Assembly: GCA_902362435.1 (NCBI GenBank)
Contig: CABIWW010000003.1
Coordinates: forward strand, 62,001 to 126,000
Length of the DNA: 64,000 bases
Direction of reading: 5' to 3'
DNA from: Eubacteriaceae bacterium
GTDB taxonomy: Bacteria; Bacillota; Clostridia; Peptostreptococcales; Anaerovoracaceae
Below the pieces are notes generated by a model. The model saw only the letters and a program-made list of their open reading frames with translations. It was not told the DNA's origin and ran no database searches. Shown here piece by piece: positions 52,726 through 62,280 of this stretch; positions within the stretch are counted from its first letter, which is position 1; the number at the start of each line of letters is the position of its first letter. Both the position numbers and the translations under genes were made by a program.

Positions 52726-53982
52726 TTATTTTTTATTTCTTTCGTGACGGATGAGTCCTGCAGGTTCCATGGTCATCCTGTCACCCTGTCCGATACCTGC
52801 AACACCTTCGTAATGGTGATCTGTATTAAGGCAGTCTTCATAGCTGCACTGGAGCGGTTCCTGAGCGGGAGGCTCTGTATATGTAGTTATGACGCCTTCG
52901 TAATTCCTCAGTATCACCTTATTCGGCGTCTGGGAAATCACATACTGAGGCATAACAGGAGTCTTGCCGCCGCCTCCCGGAGCATCTACAACGAATGTAG
53001 GTACTGCGTAACCTGATGTATGGCCTCTCAGTGATTCGATGAGCTCGATACCCTTTGCTACCGGTGTTCTGAAGTGACCGATACCCAGGGAAAGGTCGCA
53101 CTGATAGATGTAGTAAGGTCTTACTCTGCTCTTTACCAGCTTATGAACCAGATTTCTCATAACATGTACATCATCGTTGACTCCTCTCAAAAGTACAGTC
53201 TGATTGCCCAGAGGTATTCCTGCATCAGCAAGCTTGCGACATGCTTCTATCGCTTCCGGTGTCACCTCCTTAGGATGGTTGAAATGTGTGTTGAGCCATA
53301 TCGGATGGTATTTCTTAAGCATGCTGCAAAGCTCATCGGTTATTCTCATCGGCATTACCACCGGCGTTCTTGAACCGATTCTTATGATTTCAACGTGTTC
53401 TATTTTGCGCAGTTCACTGATTATGTACTCGAGCATCTTGTCCGACACACAGAGGGCATCTCCGCCTGAAAGTACAACGTCTCTGACCTGCGGTGTCTTG
53501 CGGATATATTCGATACAAGCATCTATATCTTCTCTGCTTCTGGCTCTGTCATTTTCTCCTGCAACTCTTCTCCTTGTACAGTGTCTGCAGTACATAGAAC
53601 ACATATCAGTGATCAGGAAAAGCACCCTGTCAGGATATCTGTGAGTCAGTCCGGGTGCAGGTGAGTCTTCGTCTTCATGAAGAGGATCCAGCATGTCTTC
53701 AGCCCCTCTGAAAGTTTCACTGATTACCGGCACAGCCTGCATTCTTACAGGGCAGGTGTGGTCGTCGGGATCCATCAGGGATGCGTAGTAAGGCGTGATG
53801 CCTACGCGGAATCCATCCATTACTTTCGCGATATCCGCTTCTTCTTCAGGTGTAAGGTTGACAACCTGCTTTATTTCTTCAACTGATGTAAGTCTGTTTG
53901 AAATCTGCCACTGCCAGTCGTTCCACTGATCTTCCGTAACATTCTCCCATAATGGTATTTTTCTCCAATCTTGTCTTGCCAT
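52726..53982 (-). CDS. kamA: L-lysine 2,3-aminomutase
   Basis: 418 residues, the length of the clostridial enzyme. Radical SAM cysteines are C128, C132 and C135 in DMCSMYCRHCTRRR. The PLP Lys is in VVDAPGGGGKTP (K340), and the lysine-recognising Asp residues are in YIYQCDLS (D296) and VVDAPGG (D333). These favour lysine over glutamate as substrate. It makes L-beta-lysine, the first step of lysine fermentation. AAAGGAGG is 7 bases before the ATG. First gene of the operon, behind a sigma-54 promoter. Confidence 0.96.
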   Translation of the reverse strand: MARQDWRKIPLWENVTEDQWNDWQWQISNRLTSVEEIKQVVNLTPEEEADIAKVMDGFRVGITPYYASLMDPDDHTCPVRMQAVPVISETFRGAEDMLDPLHEDEDSPAPGLTHRYPDRVLFLITDMCSMYCRHCTRRRVAGENDRARSREDIDACIEYIRKTPQVRDVVLSGGDALCVSDKMLEYIISELRKIEHVEIIRIGSRTPVVMPMRITDELCSMLKKYHPIWLNTHFNHPKEVTPEAIEACRKLADAGIPLGNQTVLLRGVNDDVHVMRNLVHKLVKSRVRPYYIYQCDLSLGIGHFRTPVAKGIELIESLRGHTSGYAVPTFVVDAPGGGGKTPVMPQYVISQTPNKVILRNYEGVITTYTEPPAQEPLQCSYEDCLNTDHHYEGVAGIGQGDRMTMEPAGLIRHERNKK

Positions 53983-54050
53983 ATAGTTTCCTCCTTTTGA
54001 TCTCTTATGCTTTTATTGATTTGCACGATACTTTGATCCAGTATTATGAT

Positions 54051-54067
54051 TAGCAAAGATAATGCCA
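54051..54067 (-). promoter_or_regulatory. Sigma-54 promoter of the lysine operon
   Basis: On the minus strand TGGCAT-TATCT-TTGCTA, matching the -24/-12 consensus with exact 10-base GG-GC spacing, about 70 bases before kamA. Confidence 0.85.
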
Positions 54068-54140
54068 ACTTTTTAAAAAAGCTGACAGCGTTGAAAACAC
54101 TGTGTTTTGCGATGAACCTAGATTTTGCGGTCTCTGTCAT

Positions 54141-54191
54141 AAGCGGTTCAGAAAGGTAAAAATCGAGTCGGTTCTGATATCAGGCGAATCG
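54141..54191. promoter_or_regulatory. Candidate enhancer (UAS) of the lysine operon
   Basis: TCAGGCGAATCG (54180-54191) forms a dyad with CGAGTCGG (54164-54171) around CTGATATCAG, and GCGGTTCAG lies at 54143. It is 75-125 bp upstream of the -24 element. Confidence 0.55.
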
Positions 54192-54316
54192 ATAAAAAAG
54201 AGGCTGATCTCCTTTTTTCTCAGACGTCAGTCGGAAAACCAGCATCAACCATGCCGAATATACGGATCAGATCGTCTGCCAGTTCTGCAGGTGTATGTGT
54301 TTCTGACAGCAAAAAA

Positions 54317-54349
54317 CAGGTTCAAGCCGAACCGCTTGAACCTGTTTTT
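54317..54349. terminator. Bidirectional terminator downstream of the EamA gene
   Basis: Perfect 11-bp arms CAGGTTCAAGC / GCTTGAACCTG, TTTTT on the right and AAAAAA on the left. Confidence 0.85.
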
Positions 54350-54452
54350 GCATCACTTCGCCTATGCTGCTTTGTGATTCTGAATGTTTGTCAATAACTG
54401 CACTACAGCTTGCCGCAGTCATGGACCTTACTGCAGCGCAGAACTGCCGGAA

Positions 54453-55346
54453 CTATGGCAGGAACTTTTCTTTCACCATATTCAGGATGCCTTTCGGATT
54501 CGTTTCCATGATGAGCAGACCGAGAAGCATCATAGACGCACCGGCATATGCTCTCGGCAGCAGTATTTCGCCGGCAAGCAAAAATGCTACTATGCCTGCG
54601 AACACAGGCTCAAGTGTGAATATGACACCAACGTGAGCCGCTGTGGTGTATTGCTGCGCGACTGCCTGTACGATGAACGCTACGCCTGTACAGAAAACAG
54701 CAAGAAATATCGCAGCGCTCCACACCGGGAGTGAGTACGGCAGAGAAGGTTCTTCAAATATGAACGAAAACACCAGCATGAAAATGCCGGTAAAACCCAG
54801 CTGGAAGACCCCGAGCTGGAATGCATTGACATCTGCTCTGGAAACTGCCGCTTCTGTGATGAGCAGATCGATGGAGTATGCAAAAGCGCACATAAGACAC
54901 AATATATCGCCGAATGCCATTTTGAAATGGCCGTCCAGCGTCATAAGCGCAATACCGATAATGCACAGCACTATTACGACCATCAGCTTTCTGCCGGGTT
55001 TTTGCTTCTTTACAAAAAAAGCAAGTACCGGAGTGAACACGACGGCAAGAGCACATAGAAACCCTGCGTTTGAAAGGCTCGTGTACTTGACGCCGAATGT
55101 CGCGCCGATGTACACGATCACGAGAGCTATGCCGATATAAAGAGAATATTTCAGCGTTACCATATTGACATGTTTGAGCCGGGGGAAAGCAAGCACGCCG
55201 GCCGCCAGAAAGGCACCGAGAAATCTGAACGCATTGAGCGTGAACGTACCCATCTCTTTCAGGCATATATCTATAAAATAATACGACATCCCCCAGCCAA
55301 GTGTAACAATAACCAGCATAAGATCGGCCTTTAACTGTGTTTTCAT
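54453..55346 (-). CDS. EamA/DMT-family transporter
   Basis: 297 residues, ten predicted helices in two EamA repeats (for example VTLGWGMSYYFIDICLK in the first and GVAFIVQAVAQQYTTAAHVGVIFTLEPVFAG in the second). The family exports amino acids and other metabolites. It has its own sigma-54 promoter with a motif shared with the lysine operon, so a role in lysine or product transport is likely. AAAGGCGG is the nearest ribosome-site candidate. Confidence 0.88.
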   Translation of the reverse strand: MKTQLKADLMLVIVTLGWGMSYYFIDICLKEMGTFTLNAFRFLGAFLAAGVLAFPRLKHVNMVTLKYSLYIGIALVIVYIGATFGVKYTSLSNAGFLCALAVVFTPVLAFFVKKQKPGRKLMVVIVLCIIGIALMTLDGHFKMAFGDILCLMCAFAYSIDLLITEAAVSRADVNAFQLGVFQLGFTGIFMLVFSFIFEEPSLPYSLPVWSAAIFLAVFCTGVAFIVQAVAQQYTTAAHVGVIFTLEPVFAGIVAFLLAGEILLPRAYAGASMMLLGLLIMETNPKGILNMVKEKFLP

Positions 55347-55442
55347 ATTTATGATCCGCCTTTCTGCATCTTCTTAACATCGTACACTTATGCAGCATAA
55401 AATCAAAGACAACAATAGACTTCGCTGTCATAAATATCTTTA

Positions 55443-55459
55443 ACGCAATAAACATGCCA
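55443..55459 (-). promoter_or_regulatory. Sigma-54 promoter of the EamA gene
   Basis: TGGCAT-GTTTA-TTGCG on the minus strand with correct GG-GC spacing, about 100 bases before the ATG. Confidence 0.7.
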
Positions 55460-55556
55460 CCTTGCCGATGACTTTAAAAACCTTTAAAGCACAGACCTTT
55501 CAGCTTATACAGCCTGCTTGATCAACGTATGTCGTGATGACAGAATCGAATCGGAC

Positions 55557-55582
55557 CGAATCGCCTGAACCGGTTCTGCAAT
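55557..55582. promoter_or_regulatory. Candidate enhancer (UAS) of the EamA gene
   Basis: CGAATCGCCTGA, the inverse of the site upstream of kamA, followed by ACCGGTTCTG. It lies about 100-125 bp upstream of the -24 element. The rest of 55347-55680 holds no gene. Confidence 0.5.
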
Positions 55583-55680
55583 CAGATTGCCGTCTGCATT
55601 CTGCTTTCTCTCATTGACTCAACTGAATACAATTCACTGACAAGCGGCCTATGCGGATAGAATCTCCGCCGCTCAGGTGC

Positions 55681-57084
55681 CTATTTATCGGCACGACCGT
55701 CTATGGAGATCTCGCTGTCACAACGGCATATCAATTCATCATCATGCGTAATAACAAGAACTACTTTCTTTTGATCTGCGGCTTCTCGCAGCACATCTGC
55801 AATTATCTTCATATTACCGCCATCCAGTCCGCTTGTAGGCTCATCAAAAATGAGTATCGTTCTGTCAGAAAGGATGCCGCAGGCAATCGCGAGCCGCTGC
55901 TTTTGACCGCCAGACAAAGAAGCCGGATGAACATCTTTATATCGATACAGACCTAAGCGCTTTAGAAGGCTTCTTGCTTTTTCCAGGTGTTCTTCTGAAT
56001 GTTTCATATTTAGCAGTACTTCCTCCGAAACGCTGTTCGTAAAGAATTGCGTTCCCGTATCGTTGGAGCTAAACCAGGTTTGCTTCCGACGCTCACGAGC
56101 ATTCAATTCTCTACCATCAACCAAGACTCGTCCGCTTTCTTCTTTCCATAAACCAGACAAAACCAAGGCAAGGCTCGTTTTGCCAATGCCGTTATGACCG
56201 GTGATCGCCGTGATTTGTCCTGCAGGAGCAGAAAAACTGATACCACGAAAAATTTTAGTTTTTTTCCTTCTGCAGGATAGGCTTTTTACACACAATGCCG
56301 GGAACTGATCTGTATGCCTTGTGGTAATCAGAATATTTCTGTCCCTTTTTTCGGTGATTTCTCTTAACCCATATCTCTCTCTTTCTTCTGGTGATAGCTG
56401 TTCCATCTCGGCAGTATTTCGTTCCCACAAAACTCTGCCATCCCGAACATAAATAAAGCGGTCTGCAATTCCATGAAGCCATGATAACCGATGTTCAGCA
56501 ATAATAATGGTATTGCCTTCAGCTTTTAACTGCTTGAATGCTGCGGCTAATTGTTCAGATCCGGTTTTATCCAGATTTGATGTAGGCTCGTCACAAACAT
56601 AAATATCGGGGCGAAGTGCATAAACCGAAGCAATCGCCACTCTCTGCTTTTCTCCACTGGAAAGCACATCAAGATTTCGTGAGCGGAATCCATTCAAGTC
56701 GAACGATACGATCGCATCATCCGTGCGGTCACGTATCTCCTCTGCTGAGAATCCATAGTTTTCACAGGCAAAAGCCGTTTCTCCGACCAGTTCCGAAGAG
56801 AAAAACTGGCTCTTTGGATCTTGAAATACACTGCCGATCTGCCTTGCCACTGTATATTGCGGCATTTGTGTCAATGATTTTCCCTTTAGAGATATCGTCC
56901 CTGTCAGTGTTCCTGCGTAATAAGAAGGAGCGAGAGCATTTAAAAGTCGTGTGAGAGTGGTTTTTCCGCCGCCGGATGGTCCGGTAAACACTACGCACTC
57001 CCCCTCATTAATCATAAGATCAATCCCGGATACTCCTTCCGTGCTGTTTAAATACCGGAAAGAAACATCTTTCATCCGTATCAT
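55681..57084 (-). CDS. ECF transporter ATPase with two ABC domains
   Basis: 467 residues from MIRMKDVSFRY; AGGAGG is 9 bases upstream. There are two nucleotide-binding domains in tandem: Walker A FTGPSGGGKTTL and TGHNGIGKTSLA, signatures DVLSSGEKQRV and ASLSGGQKQRL, Walker B DIYVCDEPTSN and TILIFDEPTSG. It energises the ECF importer formed with the next two gene products. It overlaps ecfT by 4 bases. Confidence 0.92.
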   Translation of the reverse strand: MIRMKDVSFRYLNSTEGVSGIDLMINEGECVVFTGPSGGGKTTLTRLLNALAPSYYAGTLTGTISLKGKSLTQMPQYTVARQIGSVFQDPKSQFFSSELVGETAFACENYGFSAEEIRDRTDDAIVSFDLNGFRSRNLDVLSSGEKQRVAIASVYALRPDIYVCDEPTSNLDKTGSEQLAAAFKQLKAEGNTIIIAEHRLSWLHGIADRFIYVRDGRVLWERNTAEMEQLSPEERERYGLREITEKRDRNILITTRHTDQFPALCVKSLSCRRKKTKIFRGISFSAPAGQITAITGHNGIGKTSLALVLSGLWKEESGRVLVDGRELNARERRKQTWFSSNDTGTQFFTNSVSEEVLLNMKHSEEHLEKARSLLKRLGLYRYKDVHPASLSGGQKQRLAIACGILSDRTILIFDEPTSGLDGGNMKIIADVLREAADQKKVVLVITHDDELICRCDSEISIDGRADK

Positions 57085-57776
57085 GCACGCACACCTCCTA
57101 TCCACAAAAACAGAAAAGTCACGACACTCCACAGGATCAGGCAGCTCCAATCCTTGATAGTCATATCTTTTTCATAATAGCTGCCCCGTTTGCCCGGAGC
57201 CTCTGCACCACGTGCCACAGCAGAAACGGAAAGCTGATCGGCAATTTGAAGACAGCGCAGCAGCAGAGGTACCAGTACATATTCGCAGGAAACCACAGGG
57301 TGTAACAGAAGTTGAGCCGGAGCTGCAAGTCCCCTGTTACGCATAGAAAGCCATACACTTTTCAGCTCTGCTTTCATCGTAGGGAAAAAACGGAACATAA
57401 CCAGTAATCCCAAAACACCGGCAGTCGGCATATGGATACGAGACATAAATGCTGACAGTTCTCCAGGGGGTGTCGTGATCAAATCCCAGCCAACAATAAA
57501 AACGGCAAACAGGTTCCAGAACATCAGCACATAAAACTCTGAAAAAACAACCATATGAAGACCCTGATACCGGATCAAATACAGCAGTACCGCCATAGCA
57601 ATATAAAACACGCCAAAAGACCTCAGTGCCCGCCAATTATGCTGAACCGAAAGATAAAGAAATCCGGACAGTGCCAGGATGCAGGTCAGCACTGTATTGG
57701 ATGTCATAGAAATACCGACTATGGCACAGCTTGATGCCCACAACTTAACCGGTACCGCAAAGTTCTCCCTCTGCAT
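57081..57776 (-). CDS. ECF transporter T component
   Basis: 231 residues, about six helices. The coupling-helix signature appears as SMRNRGLAAP and SAVARGAEAPGKRG, with the A-R-G motifs that contact the ATPases. It links the substrate-binding S component to the ATPase. Overlaps the downstream ATPase gene (ATGA) and abuts the S gene. Confidence 0.9.
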   Translation of the reverse strand: MQRENFAVPVKLWASSCAIVGISMTSNTVLTCILALSGFLYLSVQHNWRALRSFGVFYIAMAVLLYLIRYQGLHMVVFSEFYVLMFWNLFAVFIVGWDLITTPPGELSAFMSRIHMPTAGVLGLLVMFRFFPTMKAELKSVWLSMRNRGLAAPAQLLLHPVVSCEYVLVPLLLRCLQIADQLSVSAVARGAEAPGKRGSYYEKDMTIKDWSCLILWSVVTFLFLWIGGVRA

Positions 57777-58375
57777 CAGAGTGCCCCAGCTTTCTTAAAA
57801 TGCTTGTCCATAAGCCGTCCACCTGTCAAACTCCCAATAAAACCGCAGATAGTTGTAAAAAGAATAATGAAGATCAGCCATCCTGGAGAAGAATAATACC
57901 GTACAAAAGAATCAATGTAGCTCTGTTCCATGCCACTGGAAACAGCAAATTCTTCATAAGTATCCCAGAAAAACCAGAGCGGCAACAGGTTGACGCCATT
58001 ATACAGTAAGCTGGCTATCGTCCATGCAGCCGTCATTTTCTTTTTAGATTCCCATCCGTTTTTCCATAAAATAGCTTCGCAGATAGTACCAATCACCATA
58101 TAATAGGGCAATAGATACCAGTTCCCCATAATGAGAAAAACGATCCCCAAAATGGTCATGTAAACGAAGGAAACACCCCGTTGACGTACACGGCTGACCA
58201 TGAGGAAATAGATCGGCGCACACAACAGCATAGTGAAACCGACTGACAGCACCATGCTCACAAAATCGTTCACCATGCACACCATATTGACGACAAGTTG
58301 AATAAGGATCAACAACACCGAGAGTAATACCGTTGTAATTACATCTTTTACAGTCCACTTTTTTGTCTGACTCAT
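57776..58375 (-). CDS. ECF transporter S component (MptD family)
   Basis: 199 residues from MSQTKKWTVKDV, AAGGAAG 7 bases upstream. Six hydrophobic segments; the N-terminal WTVKDVITTVLLSVLLILIQLVVNM and FIGSLTGGRLMDKHFKKAG tail match the MptD-type putative substrate-binding subunit. Substrate unknown. It begins the S-T-A operon just after a TetR gene. Confidence 0.85.
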   Translation of the reverse strand: MSQTKKWTVKDVITTVLLSVLLILIQLVVNMVCMVNDFVSMVLSVGFTMLLCAPIYFLMVSRVRQRGVSFVYMTILGIVFLIMGNWYLLPYYMVIGTICEAILWKNGWESKKKMTAAWTIASLLYNGVNLLPLWFFWDTYEEFAVSSGMEQSYIDSFVRYYSSPGWLIFIILFTTICGFIGSLTGGRLMDKHFKKAGAL

Positions 58376-58415
58376 AATAATCTTCCTTTCATAGATAACC
58401 CCTCTTAACAATTCG

Positions 58416-58431
58416 GTTAGAATTCACTAAC
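58416..58431. promoter_or_regulatory. TetR operator-like dyad
   Basis: GTTAG-AATTCA-CTAAC in the 77-base gap between tetR and the ECF genes. Its place suggests repression of the transporter by the adjacent TetR protein. Confidence 0.5.
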
Positions 58432-58452
58432 TCTCACCCTTAAAATTAAGGC

Positions 58453-59070
58453 TCAGATGAGCCTCAACAGACCGTTCCAGCCATGGTTAAAAAATACAGC
58501 AAGCTCGTTTACATATTCAACAGCCCGTTCTCTGTCCATATCATGTGCTACCGTTTCAAAAACTGCGGTGAAATAAGCACTGGTGATCATATGGTGCAGA
58601 TCATGACTTATGTTTCCTTCCAGCTTGCCAAGCTGGCGGAGCTGTTCATAATAGACTTCCGTTTGAGAGACTTCCGATTCCACTAAATCATGAATATAGT
58701 TTGCATATCCGGTTCCTTCAGAGCAACAGACCACCAGCTTGAATGCATCAAAATTATCATAAATATAATTGATAAAATGATTCAGATAATCTGTAGACAG
58801 CTCTATGCTTTCAGTCGTTTTTTCTTCCGGGATCAAATCGAAATGTGCATCTTGCGCTGCCTTGAACTGATTCATAAGAGTATCAGCTGCTTCTGATACA
58901 AGCGCATCAAAGAGCGCGGCCTTATCCGGGAAATAGCGAAATACTGCACCTGTTGTCAATCCTGCGGTTTTTGCAATATTGCGAACTGATGCTTCACTGT
59001 ATCCCTTTTTCAAAAATTCTGCTTTTGCCAGTTCCAGCAGATGTTGTTTTGTCGCTTCACCTTTTTGCAA
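58453..59070 (-). CDS. TetR-family regulator
   Basis: 205 residues. The HTH reads KGYSEASVRNIAKTAGLTTGAVFRYFPDKAALF, the typical TetR N-terminus, followed by a helical ligand domain. The start is TTG (read M-QKGEATK) with GGAGG 6 bases upstream. It lies directly upstream of the ECF importer genes on the same strand and probably controls them through the dyad at 58416. Confidence 0.9.
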   Translation of the reverse strand: MQKGEATKQHLLELAKAEFLKKGYSEASVRNIAKTAGLTTGAVFRYFPDKAALFDALVSEAADTLMNQFKAAQDAHFDLIPEEKTTESIELSTDYLNHFINYIYDNFDAFKLVVCCSEGTGYANYIHDLVESEVSQTEVYYEQLRQLGKLEGNISHDLHHMITSAYFTAVFETVAHDMDRERAVEYVNELAVFFNHGWNGLLRLI

Positions 59071-59149
59071 TATCTTCCTCCGTCTCTCAAAAAATAGCGC
59101 CGCTATTTTTTATTATACATAAGAATTTCAATTTTTCAAGATAGAATTA

Positions 59150-60016
59150 TTATTTTTTATGAGTTTCCTGCAATCCTGCAATTGCTGCTGTGGTTTTGCT
59201 GCCACTTTTTTCAAAGTACTCCAGCAGTTCTCTTATTCGCCGGATCCGCTCTCTGTCACGAAACTCGCTCCAGTAGTACTTCTCTTTCTTGGCGTTTTCA
59301 TTAAATTCTGTTTTAAAGAATTTCAGATCTTCCGCCAGTTTCTTTTTGATTTCCTGCAAAAGAAGATCATTTTCTGAAACCGGCATGCAGTAACGTACAT
59401 TACAATTTTTGAACAGCTCCATTTCAAAGGCAGCGACAATCTTCTCTGCTGCGCTGCCTCGATCTTTTGTACTGTGCCTGCATGCCTCGATATAATCCCT
59501 CAGCAAATCATCCCGGTTCAACGACAGTATCCTTTCATGCACTGCCATATCGAGATCCATATAGTCTTCTTCACAAACGTCATCTGTATCCGGATGGTCT
59601 TCTATGACAAATTCAAGCCTGATGATATCATCCAGTATTTCAAATGCATCCTTATATTCTTCCAGCACGATCAAATCATGACATCCTTTTATTGCTGATA
59701 CGATAACCGGCATGGCATTTTCAGGATCATAAAAAACGTACTCCCAGTCATCATGGAAATGGCCATAATCATCAAATTCAACATAATGAGTCTCATACTC
59801 AACGGTGATTTCACCATTCCTGACTTTTTCACATAACTCAGTGATTTCTTTGCGCTCGGGCATATCTATGACCTTTTTGCTGCCGCAAACGCTTTTATAA
59901 AAGTCCTCCTGCTTCCATTCCGGAAGTATCTTAGCCTGCGAAAGGATCCACTCATCTTTTTCATTTTCTTTCATCCGCATCAATTGTTCCTTGATTTTAT
60001 CTAAAAACCTGTCCAT
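59150..60016 (-). CDS. Acidic hypothetical protein
   Basis: 288 residues, soluble, very rich in Glu, Asp and aromatic residues: YETHYVEFDDYGHFHDDWEYVF, then ALDDIIRLEFV-like helices with CEEDYMDLDMAVHERIL. The C-terminus (about 215-270) is a charged helical region ending in a basic tail. No catalytic motif or signal seen. Preceded by GGGGGGC about 8 bases before the ATG. Appears monocistronic. Family not recognised. Confidence 0.65.
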   Translation of the reverse strand: MDRFLDKIKEQLMRMKENEKDEWILSQAKILPEWKQEDFYKSVCGSKKVIDMPERKEITELCEKVRNGEITVEYETHYVEFDDYGHFHDDWEYVFYDPENAMPVIVSAIKGCHDLIVLEEYKDAFEILDDIIRLEFVIEDHPDTDDVCEEDYMDLDMAVHERILSLNRDDLLRDYIEACRHSTKDRGSAAEKIVAAFEMELFKNCNVRYCMPVSENDLLLQEIKKKLAEDLKFFKTEFNENAKKEKYYWSEFRDRERIRRIRELLEYFEKSGSKTTAAIAGLQETHKK

Positions 60017-60129
60017 AGATCGCTGCCCCCCTACTATACCGCCGCATCAGCATCAATACTGTCAATAACTTTCCGGATCCTGAACCACGCGCTTTGACGC
60101 TTGTGTCAGATTGTTATTTCAAACAGTAT

Positions 60130-61449
60130 CTAAGAAGATAATTTTATTTTAAATACAAAACTATCTTTATTCTGTAAAGCTTTATATTCTATTTTATAGT
60201 TATTCAAAAGATTACTGACAATATATAACCCTAAGCCATTACTATTTTCCTTATTAAGGTCAAACTCAACCTCAAATAATTTATCTATATCCAGAATTTT
60301 ATCATTTTTATATGAATTTTCAATATATAACCATCCTTTATCTGCTCCAATATTGATAACTCCGCGCACATCAGTATATTTTACCGCATTACTGATCAAA
60401 TTAGATAAAACAATCTTTAAGGCGGTTTTACCTATATAAATCTCTTCATCTGATATATAATTGTTGATCCTTATATCTTTCTGGCTTGCTAATACTTCAT
60501 ACTTTTCTAATACATCTTCTAATATATAATTTATATTTAATAATTCTTCATCATTCTTCAGGTTTTCTATAGAATAAACTGATATGATCTGAGAGATATT
60601 TTTTGTTAAGCTGTCAACTATATCAATGCAGTCATTGATATAAAGGTCTCTGTCTTTATACTTGCCTATATTATATTTCATGTTCTCCAGTATTATTTTA
60701 AGACTGGCAAGAGGAGTTTTAAGTTCATGAGATGCCCCTTTGAAAAAATCATATTTTAACTTTTCCAGTTTTAAGATCTCTTTATTTTTAAATTCCAGAT
60801 CATCAATTGTTCTTAATAAAGCATCATACAAATCATTGATCTGTTGTTTTAATTCTCCTATTTCATCCTTCGAATCATATTCTAAACGAGCATTCTTATC
60901 AAGCTCCATCATTTTGTCAGTAACATTTTTTATTTCATCTATGTTATTCTTTACTGATTTCGCGTATATTAAAGAAACAATAGCAGAAAACAAAATTGAT
61001 ACCGATAATGAATACGGTAAAAATTTAAAACTTAAATCTTTTGCATCTTTTTGCATATCAGCTGTAGAAACGAATTGCAGATCTATTTTTTTACCATCAT
61101 CAAGTGTTATTTCTCTTTCTTCAATTATCAGAGAATTATTATCACTTTCCAAGTCAATATCCACATTATTTCTGATCTGTATTTCATTATTCCTGTTCCC
61201 GGCCTTTACAAATACTTTTATCTCACTGATTTCAGAATAAAAATCCAAAGTTTGTTCTATATATTCTAATCCTTTTCCATTCATATTGCCGGAAATTTCA
61301 TTTGCCTTACCGGAAATCTCTTCTTTTCTAGTCTCCAGATATGTTTTAGGAAAAATCAAGAAAACCAATAAATGGATCAATATGATTATTACTAAAATAA
61401 CAGAAAATATTTGTATAAACATTTTGGGAAATATCTTTAGATTTTTCAT
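60130..61449 (-). CDS. Sensor histidine kinase (VncS-like)
   Basis: 439 residues. TM1 at about 9-32, an extracellular domain of about 110 residues, TM2 at about 145-165, HAMP linker, H-box FKGASHELKTPLASLKI (phospho-His), N-box LSNLISNAVKYTD, and G-box NSNGLGLYIVSNLL. The ATG overlaps the regulator stop (ATGA). Very AT-rich. Probably senses a peptide or envelope stress for the neighbouring ABC transporter. Confidence 0.92.
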   Translation of the reverse strand: MKNLKIFPKMFIQIFSVILVIIILIHLLVFLIFPKTYLETRKEEISGKANEISGNMNGKGLEYIEQTLDFYSEISEIKVFVKAGNRNNEIQIRNNVDIDLESDNNSLIIEEREITLDDGKKIDLQFVSTADMQKDAKDLSFKFLPYSLSVSILFSAIVSLIYAKSVKNNIDEIKNVTDKMMELDKNARLEYDSKDEIGELKQQINDLYDALLRTIDDLEFKNKEILKLEKLKYDFFKGASHELKTPLASLKIILENMKYNIGKYKDRDLYINDCIDIVDSLTKNISQIISVYSIENLKNDEELLNINYILEDVLEKYEVLASQKDIRINNYISDEEIYIGKTALKIVLSNLISNAVKYTDVRGVINIGADKGWLYIENSYKNDKILDIDKLFEVEFDLNKENSNGLGLYIVSNLLNNYKIEYKALQNKDSFVFKIKLSS

Positions 61450-62099
61450 TTTCTCTCCAATTTATAGCCTACATTTCTAATAGTGATGATACAATCCAAT
61501 TCTAATTTTTTTCTCAATTCCTTGATGTATACGTCTATTACACGATCATAGGGAACTTCTTCTGTTTCCTTCCAGACATTATCAATTATTTGCATTCTCG
61601 TTAATACTTGCCCTTCGTTATCCAGCAAACACTTTAGTATTTCCAGCTCTTTTGCATTTATATCTATATCCTCATCATTTATTTTTGCAGTATAACTGGT
61701 AAAATTAACATCTATATTTTTATATTCGAATTTCTCTATCTCTCCAAAGTTCTTTTTGATCAGAGAATCGATCCTTGCCTTTAACACTGGTAATGAAAAA
61801 GGCTTTTCTACATAACCATCTGCCAGATTAGTGAATGCTTCGATCTTAAATTCTTCATCACTAAACGCTGTCAGCATCAAAACCGGCACCTTGCTTTTCT
61901 TCCTGATTTCTTTTAACACATCTAATCCGTTTATGAATGGTATCTGAATATCTAAAATGATCAAATTTATATCATTATTAAATTTGGATATAGCTTCGCT
62001 GCCGTCTTTTGCTTCCATAACAATATAACCGAATTCCGATAAGTATTCACTTATTCCTTCTCTTAGCGTTTTATCATCTTCAACAACCAATATCTTCAT
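61446..62099 (-). CDS. OmpR-family response regulator (VncR-like)
   Basis: 217 residues. Receiver: acidic pair EDD at 7-9, phospho-acceptor Asp in LIILDIQIPF, Thr/Ser in VLMLTAFS and Lys in YVEKPFSLP. Winged-helix C-terminus: AKELEILKCLLDNEGQVLTR and VDVYIKELRKKL. AAGGAGA precedes the ATG. It probably activates the ABC transporter genes upstream. Confidence 0.93.
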   Translation of the reverse strand: MKILVVEDDKTLREGISEYLSEFGYIVMEAKDGSEAISKFNNDINLIILDIQIPFINGLDVLKEIRKKSKVPVLMLTAFSDEEFKIEAFTNLADGYVEKPFSLPVLKARIDSLIKKNFGEIEKFEYKNIDVNFTSYTAKINDEDIDINAKELEILKCLLDNEGQVLTRMQIIDNVWKETEEVPYDRVIDVYIKELRKKLELDCIITIRNVGYKLERK

Positions 62100-62242
62100 A
62101 GCCAGTCTCCTTTTTTTGATTTATATGATTATATTATATATCACATATTCCTACTATGTTTTTTTACGATTTAATTTATATATTATTTGATTTTTCAGAC
62201 AGTCAATCGGGCAGGGGCTGACATGCAGCCCCTCTCACCCAT

Positions 62243-62280
62243 AAAAAACTATAGGTGCCAAATGGCACCGACAGTTTTTA
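62243..62280 (-). terminator. Terminator of the ABC permease gene
   Basis: AAAAACT..GGTGCC / GGCACC..AGTTTTT, overlapping the permease stop codon; T run on the minus strand. Confidence 0.8.
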
